A stretch of 64,000 nucleotides of DNA from CAWAQA01 sp963784065. GTDB taxonomy: Bacteria; Acidobacteriota; Vicinamibacteria; Vicinamibacterales; UBA2999. Numbering within the stretch: position 1 is the stretch's first letter; each line of letters begins with the position of its first letter. The position numbers and the translations under genes were made by a program. Shown piece after piece: positions 18,309 to 26,971 of the stretch. The notes below the pieces were generated by a model, which was given only the letters and a program-made list of their open reading frames with translations, was not told the DNA's origin and did no database searches. The stretch is from assembly GCA_963784065.1 (NCBI GenBank), contig CAWAQA010000009.1:186001-250000 (forward strand). The letters are read 5' to 3'.

Positions 18309-18522
18309 GGGGCGGGCACATACTAGCGCAGCCGGACGCCGGTGCACGCCGTACTTCCCGAGCCCACCTCATCCGTCATGATACGGACGAGTCTGTTTCA
18401 GCTAAACTGTCGCGTCACCCCCTTAGCACCGATAGAAGAGGTTAAGAGTTCCCTGCGCCGAAAACGAGCTCGAACGGCTGAGCTGTGATCGAGGACGATG
18501 CGCACGGTGCCGGAGGTGTTGA

Positions 18523-20410
18523 GTGACGGAAAAGCCGACGCGCTTTCCACGTCGGTGGATCTGGCGGGGCTGGGTACCATACGCGCTACTGTCGTTCGGA
18601 TGCGTCCTGTCGATCGCCGTCGCGTTCCTCGTCGCCGCCGATGCCAGGGAACGTGCCCGCACTGATTTCGTAGCCGACGCGGTCGAGATCCGCCAGCGCA
18701 TACAGGAACGTCTCAACACCTACATGGAGCTGCTCCAGGCGGGTGCCGCGCTGCTGCGCGCCGACCAGGAGATCAACCGCGCCGAATTCCGCGCGTTCCT
18801 GACGGGACTCGACCTGCAGGAGCGCTATCCTGGCGCATCCGGCATCGGGTTCGTGCAGCGCGTTCACGCCCGCAATGCCGCAACCTTCCTGCAACTCCTT
18901 CGGCTGGACGGTCTGACCGGCCTGCGCATCTGGCCGCGCGGTCCGCGTCCGGAATACTACCCGCTTGTCTTTCTCGAGCCGAGTCAGGGTGCGAACGGGG
19001 CATCGATCGGCTTCGACCTCGCCACCGATCGGTTGATGCGAACGGCGATGGACCGGGCGCGGGATACCGGCGAGCCGGCGGCCACCCCGGAGACAACGCT
19101 CCTGCTGCCGCACAACCAGGGACACGTCGGGTTCGCGGTGTTCCTGCCGGTGTACCGCCGGAACGCTCCGATCGAAACGGTGCTCCCAGCGCCGTCAGGC
19201 GCTGGTTGGCTATGTCTATGGCCCCTTCAAGGCTGACGCCTTGCAGCGGGAGCTCATCACCGAGCACCCGCGGGTGACTTTCTCAGTGAACGACGATCCA
19301 GGTGCGGAGGGATCTGACGCCGAGTCGGCGAGCTGGTTTCGCGGGGAGACGCCCCGGCTCAGGTCCACTCAACGCGTCTCGGTCGCCGGCGTCGAATGGC
19401 TCGTCGAGGTCAGCTCGGTTCGCCCTGCGCCGGGCATCGTGCCGCCGGCGGCGGCGGCGTCCCTCGCGGCTGGCCTGCTGATTTCCCTGATGGTGTTCCT
19501 CGTGACGCGCGCACAGGCGAGCGCCGGTTCGGCGCAGGCCCGCCACGCGTCGGAGCTGCAGGCATCTGCCGACGCGCTCCACCGGAGCGACTCCGAGCTT
19601 CGCCGCCTCATCGTCCTCGAGCGTGAGGCACGCGCGTTGGCCCAGAAGGCCGATCGCGCGAAGGACGAATTCCTGGCGACGCTGTCGCACGAGCTGCGGA
19701 CGCCGCTGAACGCCATCCTCGGTTGGACGAGCATGTTGCGGCAGGGCGCCGTGACGAACGAGCGGCGCGCCAAGGCGCTCGACATCATCGGCCGCAACGC
19801 GCGCCTCCAGGCGCAGCTCGTCGAGGATCTTCTCGACGTCTCGCGGATTACGGCGGGAAACCTCCGCCTCGATCACCAGATCTTCCCGATCGCCACCGTC
19901 GCAGAGGCGGCCCTCGAGTCTCTGCGGCCGGTGGCCCAGGCGAAGGGTGTGAATCTCATCGCCGACGTCGCGGCGGAGGATTTCCTGATGACCGGCGACA
20001 GTACGCGCGTTCTGCAGGTCGTGTCGAACCTGCTGTCGAATGCGGTCAAGTTCACACCGCCGGGCGGCCAGGTCCTGCTGGAGATCTCCGGGGATCGCGA
20101 GTACATCGACATCCGTGTGCACGATAACGGCGTCGGCATCGCCGCGGACTTCCTCCCGCACGTGTTCGAGCGGTTCCGCCAGGCAGACAGTTCGACGACA
20201 CGAGCGCACAGCGGCGTCGGCCTCGGCCTCGCGATCGCCCGGCACCTCGTCGAGCAGCATGCCGGTACGATCGAGGCGCACAGCGATGGGCCCGACAAGG
20301 GCGCGATGTTCGCCGTCCGGTTTCCGCGCCTCTTCTCCAGCACGCAGCCGGTCAGCCGTGGCGGCTCGACGGCCCGGTATGAGCACGGTGCTGCCGGTCG
20401 TGCCGAATGA
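18523..20410 (+). CDS. CHASE-domain membrane histidine kinase, frameshifted
   Basis: About 629 residues. The GTG start at 18523 is preceded by GGAGG. TM1 (VPYALLSFGCVLSIAVAFLV) is followed by an extracytoplasmic CHASE domain, residues about 60-270, with FLTGLDLQERYPGASGIGFV and the paired VGFAVFLPVYRRN. Near 19200 the frame changes and the domain continues (ALQRELITEHPRVTFSVNDD). TM2 is at AAASLAAGLLISLMVFLVTR. A coiled linker leads to HisKA (FLATLSHELRTPLNAILGWT) and HATPase_c (VVSNLLSNAVKFTPPGG, HDNGVGI, GVGLGLAIARHL). CHASE domains bind small ligands such as cytokinin-like or peptide compounds, though the ligand is unknown here. No dedicated regulator gene follows. Confidence 0.88.
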
Positions 20411-20429
20411 CCACACGTTCAACGTGTGG
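20411..20429. terminator. Perfect 9-bp hairpin after CHASE kinase
   Basis: CCACACGTT-C-AACGTGTGG directly follows the TGA of the CHASE kinase gene. It has a one-base loop as drawn, so in RNA the loop would be larger. There is no U-tract. Confidence 0.45.
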
Positions 20430-20644
20430 CTCGCGGATGGCGTCCCGACCCACAGTGCGCACGCGTCCAGCCATCCGGAGGCGCACGACCTCCGGTAGGG
20501 ATCGCTGTCGGGTTCGCGTGAATCGTTGTGCGCGCCTGCGTCGGGTCGTGCGAGCCATGCACGACTGGGGGGACACCAAATATGTAATCGCCGCGGTAGA
20601 CCTTTTGCAGCAGCCGTGGGGACGACCCCCCGGTCGGAGGGAAA

Positions 20645-20914
20645 GTGCCCGGCGATCGGAACGACAACACCCATGAACGCCTGCGAGGGTTCCTGGATAG
20701 CGTGTCCAATAAAGAGGAGATGGAGGAGCTTCGCTCGGTCATCGACTTGCTGAAGCACATGGACAGGGTGCCACCCGGACATCACCAGGAGGTCCTCGGG
20801 ATCCTGGAGTCCTTCCACGCGCTGCCCCAGCGCACTCAGGACCGGCTGTTGCCCGCGCTGGAAGAAGTGATCGGAAGGCCGGAAGACGAGGACAAGCCGA
20901 AGCCGGAGAAGTAG
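20645..20914 (+). CDS. Small acidic hypothetical protein, 89 aa
   Basis: No family recognised. The protein is helical and charged (NKEEMEELRSVIDLLKHMDR, then HHQEVLGILESFHALPQRTQ), with a Lys/Glu/Asp-rich tail. It has no signal sequence or membrane segment. GTG at 20645 is the likely start; no strong ribosome-binding site is visible. It follows the CHASE kinase on the same strand after 234 bp in which I see no gene. Codon use looks coding, with no antisense alternative of better quality. Confidence 0.45.
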   Translation: MPGDRNDNTHERLRGFLDSVSNKEEMEELRSVIDLLKHMDRVPPGHHQEVLGILESFHALPQRTQDRLLPALEEVIGRPEDEDKPKPEK

Positions 20915-20970
20915 GGTCGAGGCGGCGATCGATCGTCCGCCTGAAGGTGGAAGCACGGGTGTGTGATCTA

Positions 20971-21016
20971 CGTAGAGGCCGACCTTCAGGTCGGCCTGGC
21001 GGCCTGAGGCCGCCTC
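20971..21016. repeat. Palindromic repeats between convergent genes
   Basis: GTAGAGGCCGACCTTCAGGT with its complement, followed by GGCGGCCTGAGGCCGCC. The first belongs to the GTAGAGGCGGACC-type family found near 47.3 and 52.5 kb. It lies between the small acidic protein gene and the convergent exported protein gene. Confidence 0.65.
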
Positions 21017-21045
21017 TTCGAACACTTCCAGCTCGAGCCGGAAGA

Positions 21046-22005
21046 TCACCTCGTATCCCCTGCTCCGACCGTAATCTCGATCCCGCCGATCTGGTCTCCT
21101 GGCGCAACCGTGAGCGCGCCATCGGCGAGCGGACGTCCGTCGCGCAGGATGCGTGTCACGGTCCACCCCGCTGGCAGGTCACGCACCTCGATGCGAAATT
21201 GCCCGAGCACGTTGTCGATCCGGAAGCGGCCGGCGCCGTCGGCGAGTGCCGTCTCGTCTGGATAGAGCACCGACGATGTGAGGAGGGTCTGGACAAGTGC
21301 GATGCGCGGCTGCACGCCGGGCGGCAGCGCCGCGCGCTCCGGCAGGACGCGCCCCTCGATCCGGCCCGGCTTTCCCAGGACAACCCGCACATCCTCCACC
21401 GCGCCCAGCGTGACTTCCGTGGATGCGATGCCCATGAGCACGCCGCCGGCGGTCTCCGCGCGCGCGAGCAGCACCATGGTGCCGCCGGGAGCCGCCTCGA
21501 TCGTGAAGAACCCGTCCGGGTGCCACACGGTCCAGATGGCGGCCTGGGCGCCGCCCGGCCGGCCGTACTCGATATATACGTTGCGCATGCCGACACCCTC
21601 CGCGTCGGTGACGCGGCCGCCGATAGCGAAGCGTCGCGGCTCGGGAAGGAGCCAGATATCGATGCCTTCGGCGGGGACGCTGTCGAACACCCTGACCGCC
21701 GCCGCCGGCGCGCCTTCCGCCACGCCGGGGTAAAGCGTGAGGAGGCGGGATTCCGTGTATGCCCCGACGAGGAACTCACCCGCCGGCAGGCCGGCAATTT
21801 CGTACCGGCCGTCCCAGGCGCTGCGCGTCCTGGCCACCGGAGAACGCGGTTCACCGCGACGTGCGGCGAACACCTCGGCATCCGCCGCAGGCGTCCCGTC
21901 CGGCGTGATGATACGGCCCGCGATACGCCCGGACGGCAGTTGTCCCGTGGCGGCCGTCGTGAAGGCGAGCAGGAAGACGATGGCAACGATGAACGGACGA
22001 GACAT
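21046..22005 (-). CDS. Exported protein with carboxypeptidase-regulatory-like (Ig-type) domains
   Basis: A 319-residue secreted protein. ATG at 22005 opens a signal peptide (MSRPFIVAIVFLLAFTTAAT, then GQ). The mature part is built of transthyretin-like/CarboxypepD_reg-like beta-sandwich units: GRIAGRIITPDGTPAADAEV, RYEIAGLPAGEFLVGAYTES, AIGGRVTDAEGVGMRNVYIE and GRFRIDNVLGQFRIEVRDLP. Such units are common in acidobacterial surface and TonB-associated proteins and usually act as binding or spacer modules; no catalytic motif is visible. Its start is 1 bp after the stop of the small SFPASDPP protein gene, so the two are co-transcribed. Confidence 0.8.
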   Translation of the reverse strand: MSRPFIVAIVFLLAFTTAATGQLPSGRIAGRIITPDGTPAADAEVFAARRGEPRSPVARTRSAWDGRYEIAGLPAGEFLVGAYTESRLLTLYPGVAEGAPAAAVRVFDSVPAEGIDIWLLPEPRRFAIGGRVTDAEGVGMRNVYIEYGRPGGAQAAIWTVWHPDGFFTIEAAPGGTMVLLARAETAGGVLMGIASTEVTLGAVEDVRVVLGKPGRIEGRVLPERAALPPGVQPRIALVQTLLTSSVLYPDETALADGAGRFRIDNVLGQFRIEVRDLPAGWTVTRILRDGRPLADGALTVAPGDQIGGIEITVGAGDTR

Positions 22006-22006
22006 G

Positions 22007-22219
22007 TCAAACGGCGGTGCGGGGCACCTCAGGAGCCGGGCGCGGACTCGCCTCGTCGGGGACGACGCCACTTCCGTCCGCGTCGTGTTCATCGGGATTC
22101 GGCAGGCTCGACGGCGGGTCGCTTGCCGGAAAGGATCCGGCAATCGTCTCGTCGAGCGCGGCTTCCCGGATGCGACGCTCTTCCGTGGGAGTGTGGTCGT
22201 GACGTTCGTTGTCGCTCAT
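22007..22219 (-). CDS. Small hydrophilic protein with SFPASDPP motif, 70 aa
   Basis: Contains ALDETIAGSFPASDPPSS, a motif I recognise from many short, uncharacterised bacterial proteins (typically E-x-x-x-SFPASDPP). The rest is acidic and disorder-prone (N-terminal HDHTPTEERR, C-terminal Pro-rich). There is no membrane segment or signal. ATG at 22219; the stop is one base before the ATG of the exported Ig-domain protein, which indicates a two-gene unit. The function of the motif is unknown to me. Confidence 0.65.
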   Translation of the reverse strand: MSDNERHDHTPTEERRIREAALDETIAGSFPASDPPSSLPNPDEHDADGSGVVPDEASPRPAPEVPRTAV

Positions 22220-22587
22220 GGACACCTCGGTCGTGAGAACGCTGGGGTTGCCTTCGGCATCTCCTGTGACACTACCATCGTTTAAGGGCGTCCTCCCGCC
22301 TGCGCCGACGCAGATGGGGTTGGCGCGCAAACACACGGGCGCTTGTAACTTCTACTTCCCTGTGTCCCATCGCGGCCGTCAGCCGGTGGCGCAAGAAGGT
22401 GCACGACGTGTCACGTCGCTCGCGCCGCGGCGGTGCCGAAGTTGCACATCCCGCTTCGTCCTCTGCTCTGCATCCCTGCGGCCTGACCCTCAAACGGTAC
22501 GTGCCGGGCGCGACTGCGCGATGTCTGAGTGGCCGCCCGGACGAAAGCTGTTGTGCCGCTCTCAGGCGGCAGCCTAGGAGTGTTCGC
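22220..22587. other. Divergent intergenic region, 368 bp, no gene seen
   Basis: It separates the minus-strand SFPASDPP gene from the plus-strand small membrane protein gene, so both promoters should lie here. Frames present are short and Arg-rich. No strong -10/-35 pair or repeat stands out. Confidence 0.5.
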
Positions 22588-22752
22588 ATGTACCTCGAGT
22601 TGGGGATGGCGGCGGGTGCGGTGATTGCCGCTGCGGTCGGGTTTAGGCGGTGGCTCCGTGCGCACCGAGCCAGGAACATTGACGTCGGGCTCGTGAGCGG
22701 CGGTTGGCTGGCCGAACAGAAGATGAGCAAGCACAACCCGAACTGGCCGTAG
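22588..22752 (+). CDS. Small membrane protein, 54 aa
   Basis: A short protein with an N-terminal membrane helix (LELGMAAGAVIAAAVGF), a basic patch (RRWLRAHRARN) and the tail DVGLVSGGWLAEQKMSKH. ATG at 22588 is preceded by AGGAG at a proper distance, which supports translation. No family recognised. It is followed by 167 bp without a gene and then the esterase. Confidence 0.5.
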   Translation: MYLELGMAAGAVIAAAVGFRRWLRAHRARNIDVGLVSGGWLAEQKMSKHNPNWP

Positions 22753-22919
22753 CGGCGGCGACCCCATATCCGGAGGCTTCAGCCGCGGCGTGCGGCGAGA
22801 CGTTGGCGTGGTTGACTCAGGTCGGTTCTTTGACCGATAGTCCACTGGACTTATCGCGACTCACGCTCGAACACAGCCGCGAGTCACGTCCCCAACCCGC
22901 GACATCAGGAGGAGCTTCC

Positions 22920-23864
22920 ATGGCGAGGTCCATCGTCACGGCTCTCGTAAGCGGCGCGTTGCTGGTCCTCCCGTTCTCCGTGGCCCAGGCGCAGCGTCCC
23001 GCCGAAGATGCTGCCGCGTTTGCCGCCTACCTCGCCACCGGGAACCAGGTGACGCCGAACATCACCTATCTCACGGCCAGCGGCGTGGAGCTGAAGCTCG
23101 ATGTCCACCGGCCGCGCGGTGCATCAGGCCCCCTGCCAACGGCGCTCCTCTTTCACGGGGGCGGCTACCGGATCGAATCCAACAAGGAAGCGTTCGCGCT
23201 GAACGTCGTTCCCTGGCTGCAGATGGGATGGAACGCGGTCAACGTCGAGTATCGATCGAGCGGGGTGGCGCTGGCGCCGGCGGCGGTCGAAGACGTGCGG
23301 TGCGCGCTGCGCTGGGTGGTGCAGAACGCCAAGGAGTACAACGTTGACCCCGATCGCATCGTGCTCACCGGACAGTCGGCGGGCGGGCACCTCGCCACCG
23401 TCGCCGGCATGCTGCCTGAATCGGCGGGACTCGATCGGAGATGCCCTGGACCCCAACCGCTGAAGGTGGCGGCCATCATCAGCTGGTACGGCATCTTCGA
23501 CTTCACCACGCTGGTAGACGATCCGGCGCGGGCGTACGCCGTGACCTGGATCGGCCCGCAGCCGAACCGCATGGACGTGGCGAAGCTCGTGTCGCCGATG
23601 ACCTACGTTCGCAAAGGCGTCCCGCCAACTCTCCACATTCATGGCGACGCGGATCCGACCGTGCCGTACGAGCAGGCGGTGCGCGAGATCGATGCGCTGA
23701 AGAAGGTCGGCGTGCCTGCGGAACTCGTGACGGTTCCGGGCGGACGCCACGGCAACTTTCCGCGCGAGCACGTATTGCGCGCCTGGAAGTCGATCGAGGC
23801 CTTTCTCGCGGCGAACGGTCTGACGAAGAACGCGGCCCCGCAAACAGCATCGGCGCAGCCGTAA
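22920..23864 (+). CDS. Exported alpha/beta hydrolase (esterase/lipase-like)
   Basis: Intact, 314 residues. ATG at 22920 follows an AGGAGG ribosome-binding site and opens a signal peptide (RSIVTALVSGALLVLPFSVA, then QAQ). The alpha/beta-hydrolase fold shows the oxyanion motif LLFHGGGYRI, the nucleophile elbow LTGQSAGGHLA (GxSxG), the acid region IHGDADPTVPYEQA and the catalytic His in GGRHGNFPRE. The HGGG motif places it with hormone-sensitive-lipase/acetyl-esterase-like enzymes, probably acting on short acyl esters in the periplasm. The following VOC gene is on the same strand but has its own leaderless-type start. Confidence 0.9.
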   Translation: MARSIVTALVSGALLVLPFSVAQAQRPAEDAAAFAAYLATGNQVTPNITYLTASGVELKLDVHRPRGASGPLPTALLFHGGGYRIESNKEAFALNVVPWLQMGWNAVNVEYRSSGVALAPAAVEDVRCALRWVVQNAKEYNVDPDRIVLTGQSAGGHLATVAGMLPESAGLDRRCPGPQPLKVAAIISWYGIFDFTTLVDDPARAYAVTWIGPQPNRMDVAKLVSPMTYVRKGVPPTLHIHGDADPTVPYEQAVREIDALKKVGVPAELVTVPGGRHGNFPREHVLRAWKSIEAFLAANGLTKNAAPQTASAQP

Positions 23865-23999
23865 GAGAGCGTTGCGATGATTTCGCAGTAGCGCTGCAAG
23901 TCGTCGTGGTGCACCCGGCTTCACGATGCGGACTAGGGCCTAGGTCTGATTTCGCGACACTGCCAGAACGCCGCGGCCGGCCCTTTGTCGGAGCGGTGG

Positions 24000-24005
24000 T
24001 ATATT
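24000..24005 (+). promoter_or_regulatory. -10-like hexamer before VOC protein gene, leaderless arrangement
   Basis: TATATT ends 7 nt before ATG at 24013, with no ribosome-binding site. This spacing argues for 24013 as the true start although the frame then changes. Confidence 0.45.
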
Positions 24006-24012
24006 CCGCGCT

Positions 24013-24817
24013 ATGACTTTCATGAAACGTGTCGGTCGCCTGTGTTCTCGCCATCTCGCTCCTGCGTCCTGCGGGCGCGGAAGCGCAGCTTGCCGCCGCC
24101 GGGCCCTCCGGCGTGGTGATGGGCCACATCCACGTTGTCGGCCGTGACCTCGACGCGCACCGGCGCTTCTGGACCGCGCTTGGGGGCGTCGCCATGAAGA
24201 ACGGCACCCTCGAGATGATCGCGTTTCCGGGCGCCTTCGTGAACCTCCGCCAGGGTGAGCCCACGGGCGGCACGGTCGGGTCGGTCGTCGATCACTTCGG
24301 CTTTCACGTCAAGCGCATGCAGGACTGGCTGCCGAAGTGGCAGGCTGCGGGACTGAAGATCGAGCCGCAGACGAGACCGGCGCAGGCGTATCTGATCGGG
24401 CCTGACGACGTGCGCGTCGAGATCCTCGAGGAGCCGGCGCTCGACGTGCCTCTCCGGATGCACCACGTCCACTTCTTCGTGCCGGACCCTGTCGCGACGC
24501 AGGCGTGGTATGCGAAGACGTTTGGCGCCACGCCGGGGAAGCGCGGACAGTTCGATGCGGCCGACCTCCCCGGGGTCAACCTGACGTTCAGCAAGGCGGA
24601 GATGCCGCTTGCGAAAACGATGGGACGGTCTCTCGATCACGTGGGCTTCGAGATCAAGAACCTCGAGGCGTTCCTCAAGAAGCTCGAAGCCGGCGGCATC
24701 AAACTGGATCGCCCCTATCAGCGCAGCCAGGCCGCTCCCACGCTCATGATTGCCTACATCACCGATCCCTGGGGCACCTACGTGGAGCTCACCGAGGGAC
24801 TCGACCCTCGCGATTAG
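24013..24817 (+). CDS. Exported VOC (glyoxalase/dioxygenase fold) protein
   Basis: About 267 residues. Two VOC modules are visible: MGHIHVVGRDLDAHRRFWTA in the first and MHHVHFFVPDPVATQAWYAK in the second, each starting with the HxH-like metal-binding strand, and a late DPWGTYVELTE motif. Signal-like residues (SVACVLAISLLRPAGAEA) precede them. The uninterrupted frame begins with GTG at 24029, but ATG at 24013 and 24022 lie one frame over and would supply MTFMKR, the expected basic start of the signal peptide; a one-base loss near 24028 is likely. The reaction is unknown. It ends at a hairpin shared with the convergent PAS kinase gene. Confidence 0.8.
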
Positions 24818-24829
24818 CAACGTCTTCAG

Positions 24830-24862
24830 CCGGCAGGCGGGTCACGCTGACCCGCCTGCCGG
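24830..24862. terminator. 15-bp perfect hairpin between convergent genes
   Basis: CCGGCAGGCGGGTCA pairs perfectly with TGACCCGCCTGCCGG across CGC. It lies 12 nt after the VOC stop and overlaps the last codons of the minus-strand kinase gene. It is the strongest hairpin in the window and probably works in both directions. Confidence 0.6.
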
Positions 24863-26761
24863 GCTCTCCTCGAGAAGGCGTTCGAGCTGGTCGAGGTCGA
24901 GGGGTTTGACCAGGTGACGGTCGAATCCGGCTTCCATGGCCCGCTGACGATCGGCCGCCTGTCCGTACCCGGTTACGGCAATCAGTCGTATCGCGGCGCC
25001 GTTTCGCGCCCGGAGCCGTCGCGCGACCTCATACCCGTCCATGGCCGGCAAGCCCGATGTCCAGAAGGACCGTCGCGGGCTGAAAGCTCGCCGCACGAGC
25101 GAGAGCCGACAGGCCGTCGAATGTGACGTCGACGACATAGCCAAGCTGCTCGAGCGCCGTCTGCAGCATGTTCGCCGCATCTTCGTTGTCGTCGACGACG
25201 AGCACCTTCTGTCTGGTGCCGTGGCCTGCCCGCGCGGCCGGAGCGCGGGGCTTCGTCGCGGACCCCGGGATGCTCCACAGCGGCCGCCGGGAGCTCGACG
25301 ATGAATTCACTCCCGCGATTGGCGCCTGCGCTCTCGGCGCGAACCGTCCCGCCGTGCGCGGCTAACAATCGTGCGCACGATTGCCAGGCCCAGGCCGAGT
25401 CCACCGCCTGACCGTTCGAGCGACTGCGGCTGCTGCACGAAGGCATCGAACACGGAGTCGAGCATGTCGGGCGCGATGCCGATGCCCTCGTCGCGGACGC
25501 TGATACGCACAGCCTGACCCTCGCGGCGGCCGTTGACGACGATGCGCGAGCCGGGCTCGCTGTACTTGGCGGCATTCGTCAGCAGGTTCGCAAACACCTG
25601 AGCCATGCGGTCCTTGTCGGCGGCGATACCGAGGCCGGTTCGCGGCACCTGCACCTCCACCACGTCCTGACGCTGCTCGAGGATGGGGCCGGCCAGCTCC
25701 ATCGCGCGCGTCACGACGTCGTAGAGCTCGATGGGATGCTTCCGCAGTTCGATTTTCCCGCGCGTCACGCGCGAGATATCGAGGAGGTCGTCCACCATCC
25801 GCGCCAGATGCTTGACCTGGCGCTCCAGGACGTCCTGCTCCCGTGAATCGCTGCCGCGCATGCGCATCAACTGCAGCGCGGTCAGCATCGGCGCCAGTGG
25901 ATTCCGCAGCTCGTGGCCGAGCATCGCGAGAAACTGGTCCTTGGCGACGTTCGCGCGCTCGGCCTCGGCGCGGGCCGCGGCATGATCCGCCTCGCTCCGC
26001 CGCAGCGCTTCGTCGGCGTCCCTGCGCGCCGTGATGTCGGTGGCGGAGCCAATCCATTCCACGATGGTTCCCTCCTCGTCGCGCAGCGGTATCGCGCGGT
26101 TCAGGACCCAGCCCCACGAGCCGCCCGCCAGCCGTCCGCGAACCTCGAGCTCGAAGGGCGTGCCATTCGCCACCGCGGAGAACCAGGCCTCGCGCGTCCA
26201 CTCGCGGTCGTCCGGGTGCACGTAGTCTTCGATCCATGACGCGCTCGGCTCGGCCGTGGAGACGTGCGGGGCGACGCTGCCGCCATACACCTCCATCAGC
26301 TGCGTGGCGTCGGCGTTGAACCGGAAGATCGAGTTGGTCGTGGCGTGCGCCAGCGCCCGGTAGCGCGCTTCGCTGGCGTGCAGTTTCCGCTCCGCGATCT
26401 TCCGGTCGGTGATGTCGTCGAAGAGGACGGCCACGCGCCGCAAGGCCGGATCGCCGACACGGAACGCGTACACGTTGTACCAGCGGCCCAGCGCCGCCGC
26501 GGCGTGCTCGAAGTGGGCCGGCTCGCCAGTCAGGGCCACCTGGCCGTAAATCTCGAACCAGTGCGCTTCGTGCGCCGGCGCCAGTTCGCGTACGCGGCGG
26601 CCAATCACGTCGCGCCAGCCCGTCTGGGCTTCGAATGCGGGATTCACATCGAGGAAGCGGTAGTCCGACGGCTCGCCGCTCTCGTCGAACAGCACTTCAA
26701 TGGTGCAGAAGCCCTGATCGATGGATTGAAACAGCGCCCGATAATCTTCTTTGGCAAACAC
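24842..26761 (-). CDS. PAS-PAS hybrid histidine kinase with receiver, frameshifted
   Basis: About 639 residues, cytoplasmic. PAS 1 lies at residues about 8-125 (YRALFQSIDQGFCTIEVLFD, LDVNPAFEAQTGW), PAS 2 at about 135-255 (PLRDEEGTIVEWIGSATDIT closes it). HisKA has FLAMLGHELRNPLAPMLTAL, and HATPase_c has FANLLTNAAKYSEPGS, RDEGIGIAPDML and GLGLGLAIV. After about 25370 the frame changes several times: the end of the ATPase (LAAHGGTVRAESAGANRGSE), then a receiver (VLVVDDNEDAANMLQTALEQ, Asp in VLLDIGLAG, Lys in DRHLVKPLDLDQ). GTG at 26761 is the likely start. It is divergent from the glucan synthase gene with about 210 bp between. Confidence 0.85.
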
Positions 26762-26920
26762 GAAGCATCAACCTCAGGCGCGGTGCGGTCCCGCGGTCAT
26801 GGTACCCGACATTGGCTGGCACGCCTGGTGCCTGGCTGCCCTGCTGGCGATGCCGTCCTTCACGACCGCGATCTGACGATTGTCGGTGTCCGACTGAACC
26901 ATATCCGGGCCCGGGCTTCT

Positions 26921-26926
26921 TATAAT
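26921..26926 (+). promoter_or_regulatory. Perfect TATAAT -10 before glucan synthase leader
   Basis: TATAAT ends 6 nt before ATG at 26933, the start of a 12-codon upstream ORF. No convincing -35 at 16-18 bp. Confidence 0.55.
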
Positions 26927-26932
26927 GCTTTC

Positions 26933-26971
26933 ATGCTGATCGCGCGGCTCGCACCTGGGCTCATCGTCTGA
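26933..26971 (+). CDS. Possible 12-residue leader peptide upstream of glucan synthase
   Basis: ATG at 26933 opens MLIARLAPGLIV and ends in TGA at 26969-26971, which overlaps the synthase ATG at 26971 (TGATG). Since the -10 lies 6 nt before it, the mRNA could start at this codon and the synthase could be reached by re-initiation. It may be chance, as the peptide is very short. Confidence 0.3.
   Translation: MLIARLAPGLIV

Noticed and set aside
19283..21166. Long minus-strand frame of about 627 codons
   Set aside because: Antisense to the CHASE kinase catalytic part; the plus strand carries clear HisKA and HATPase motifs.
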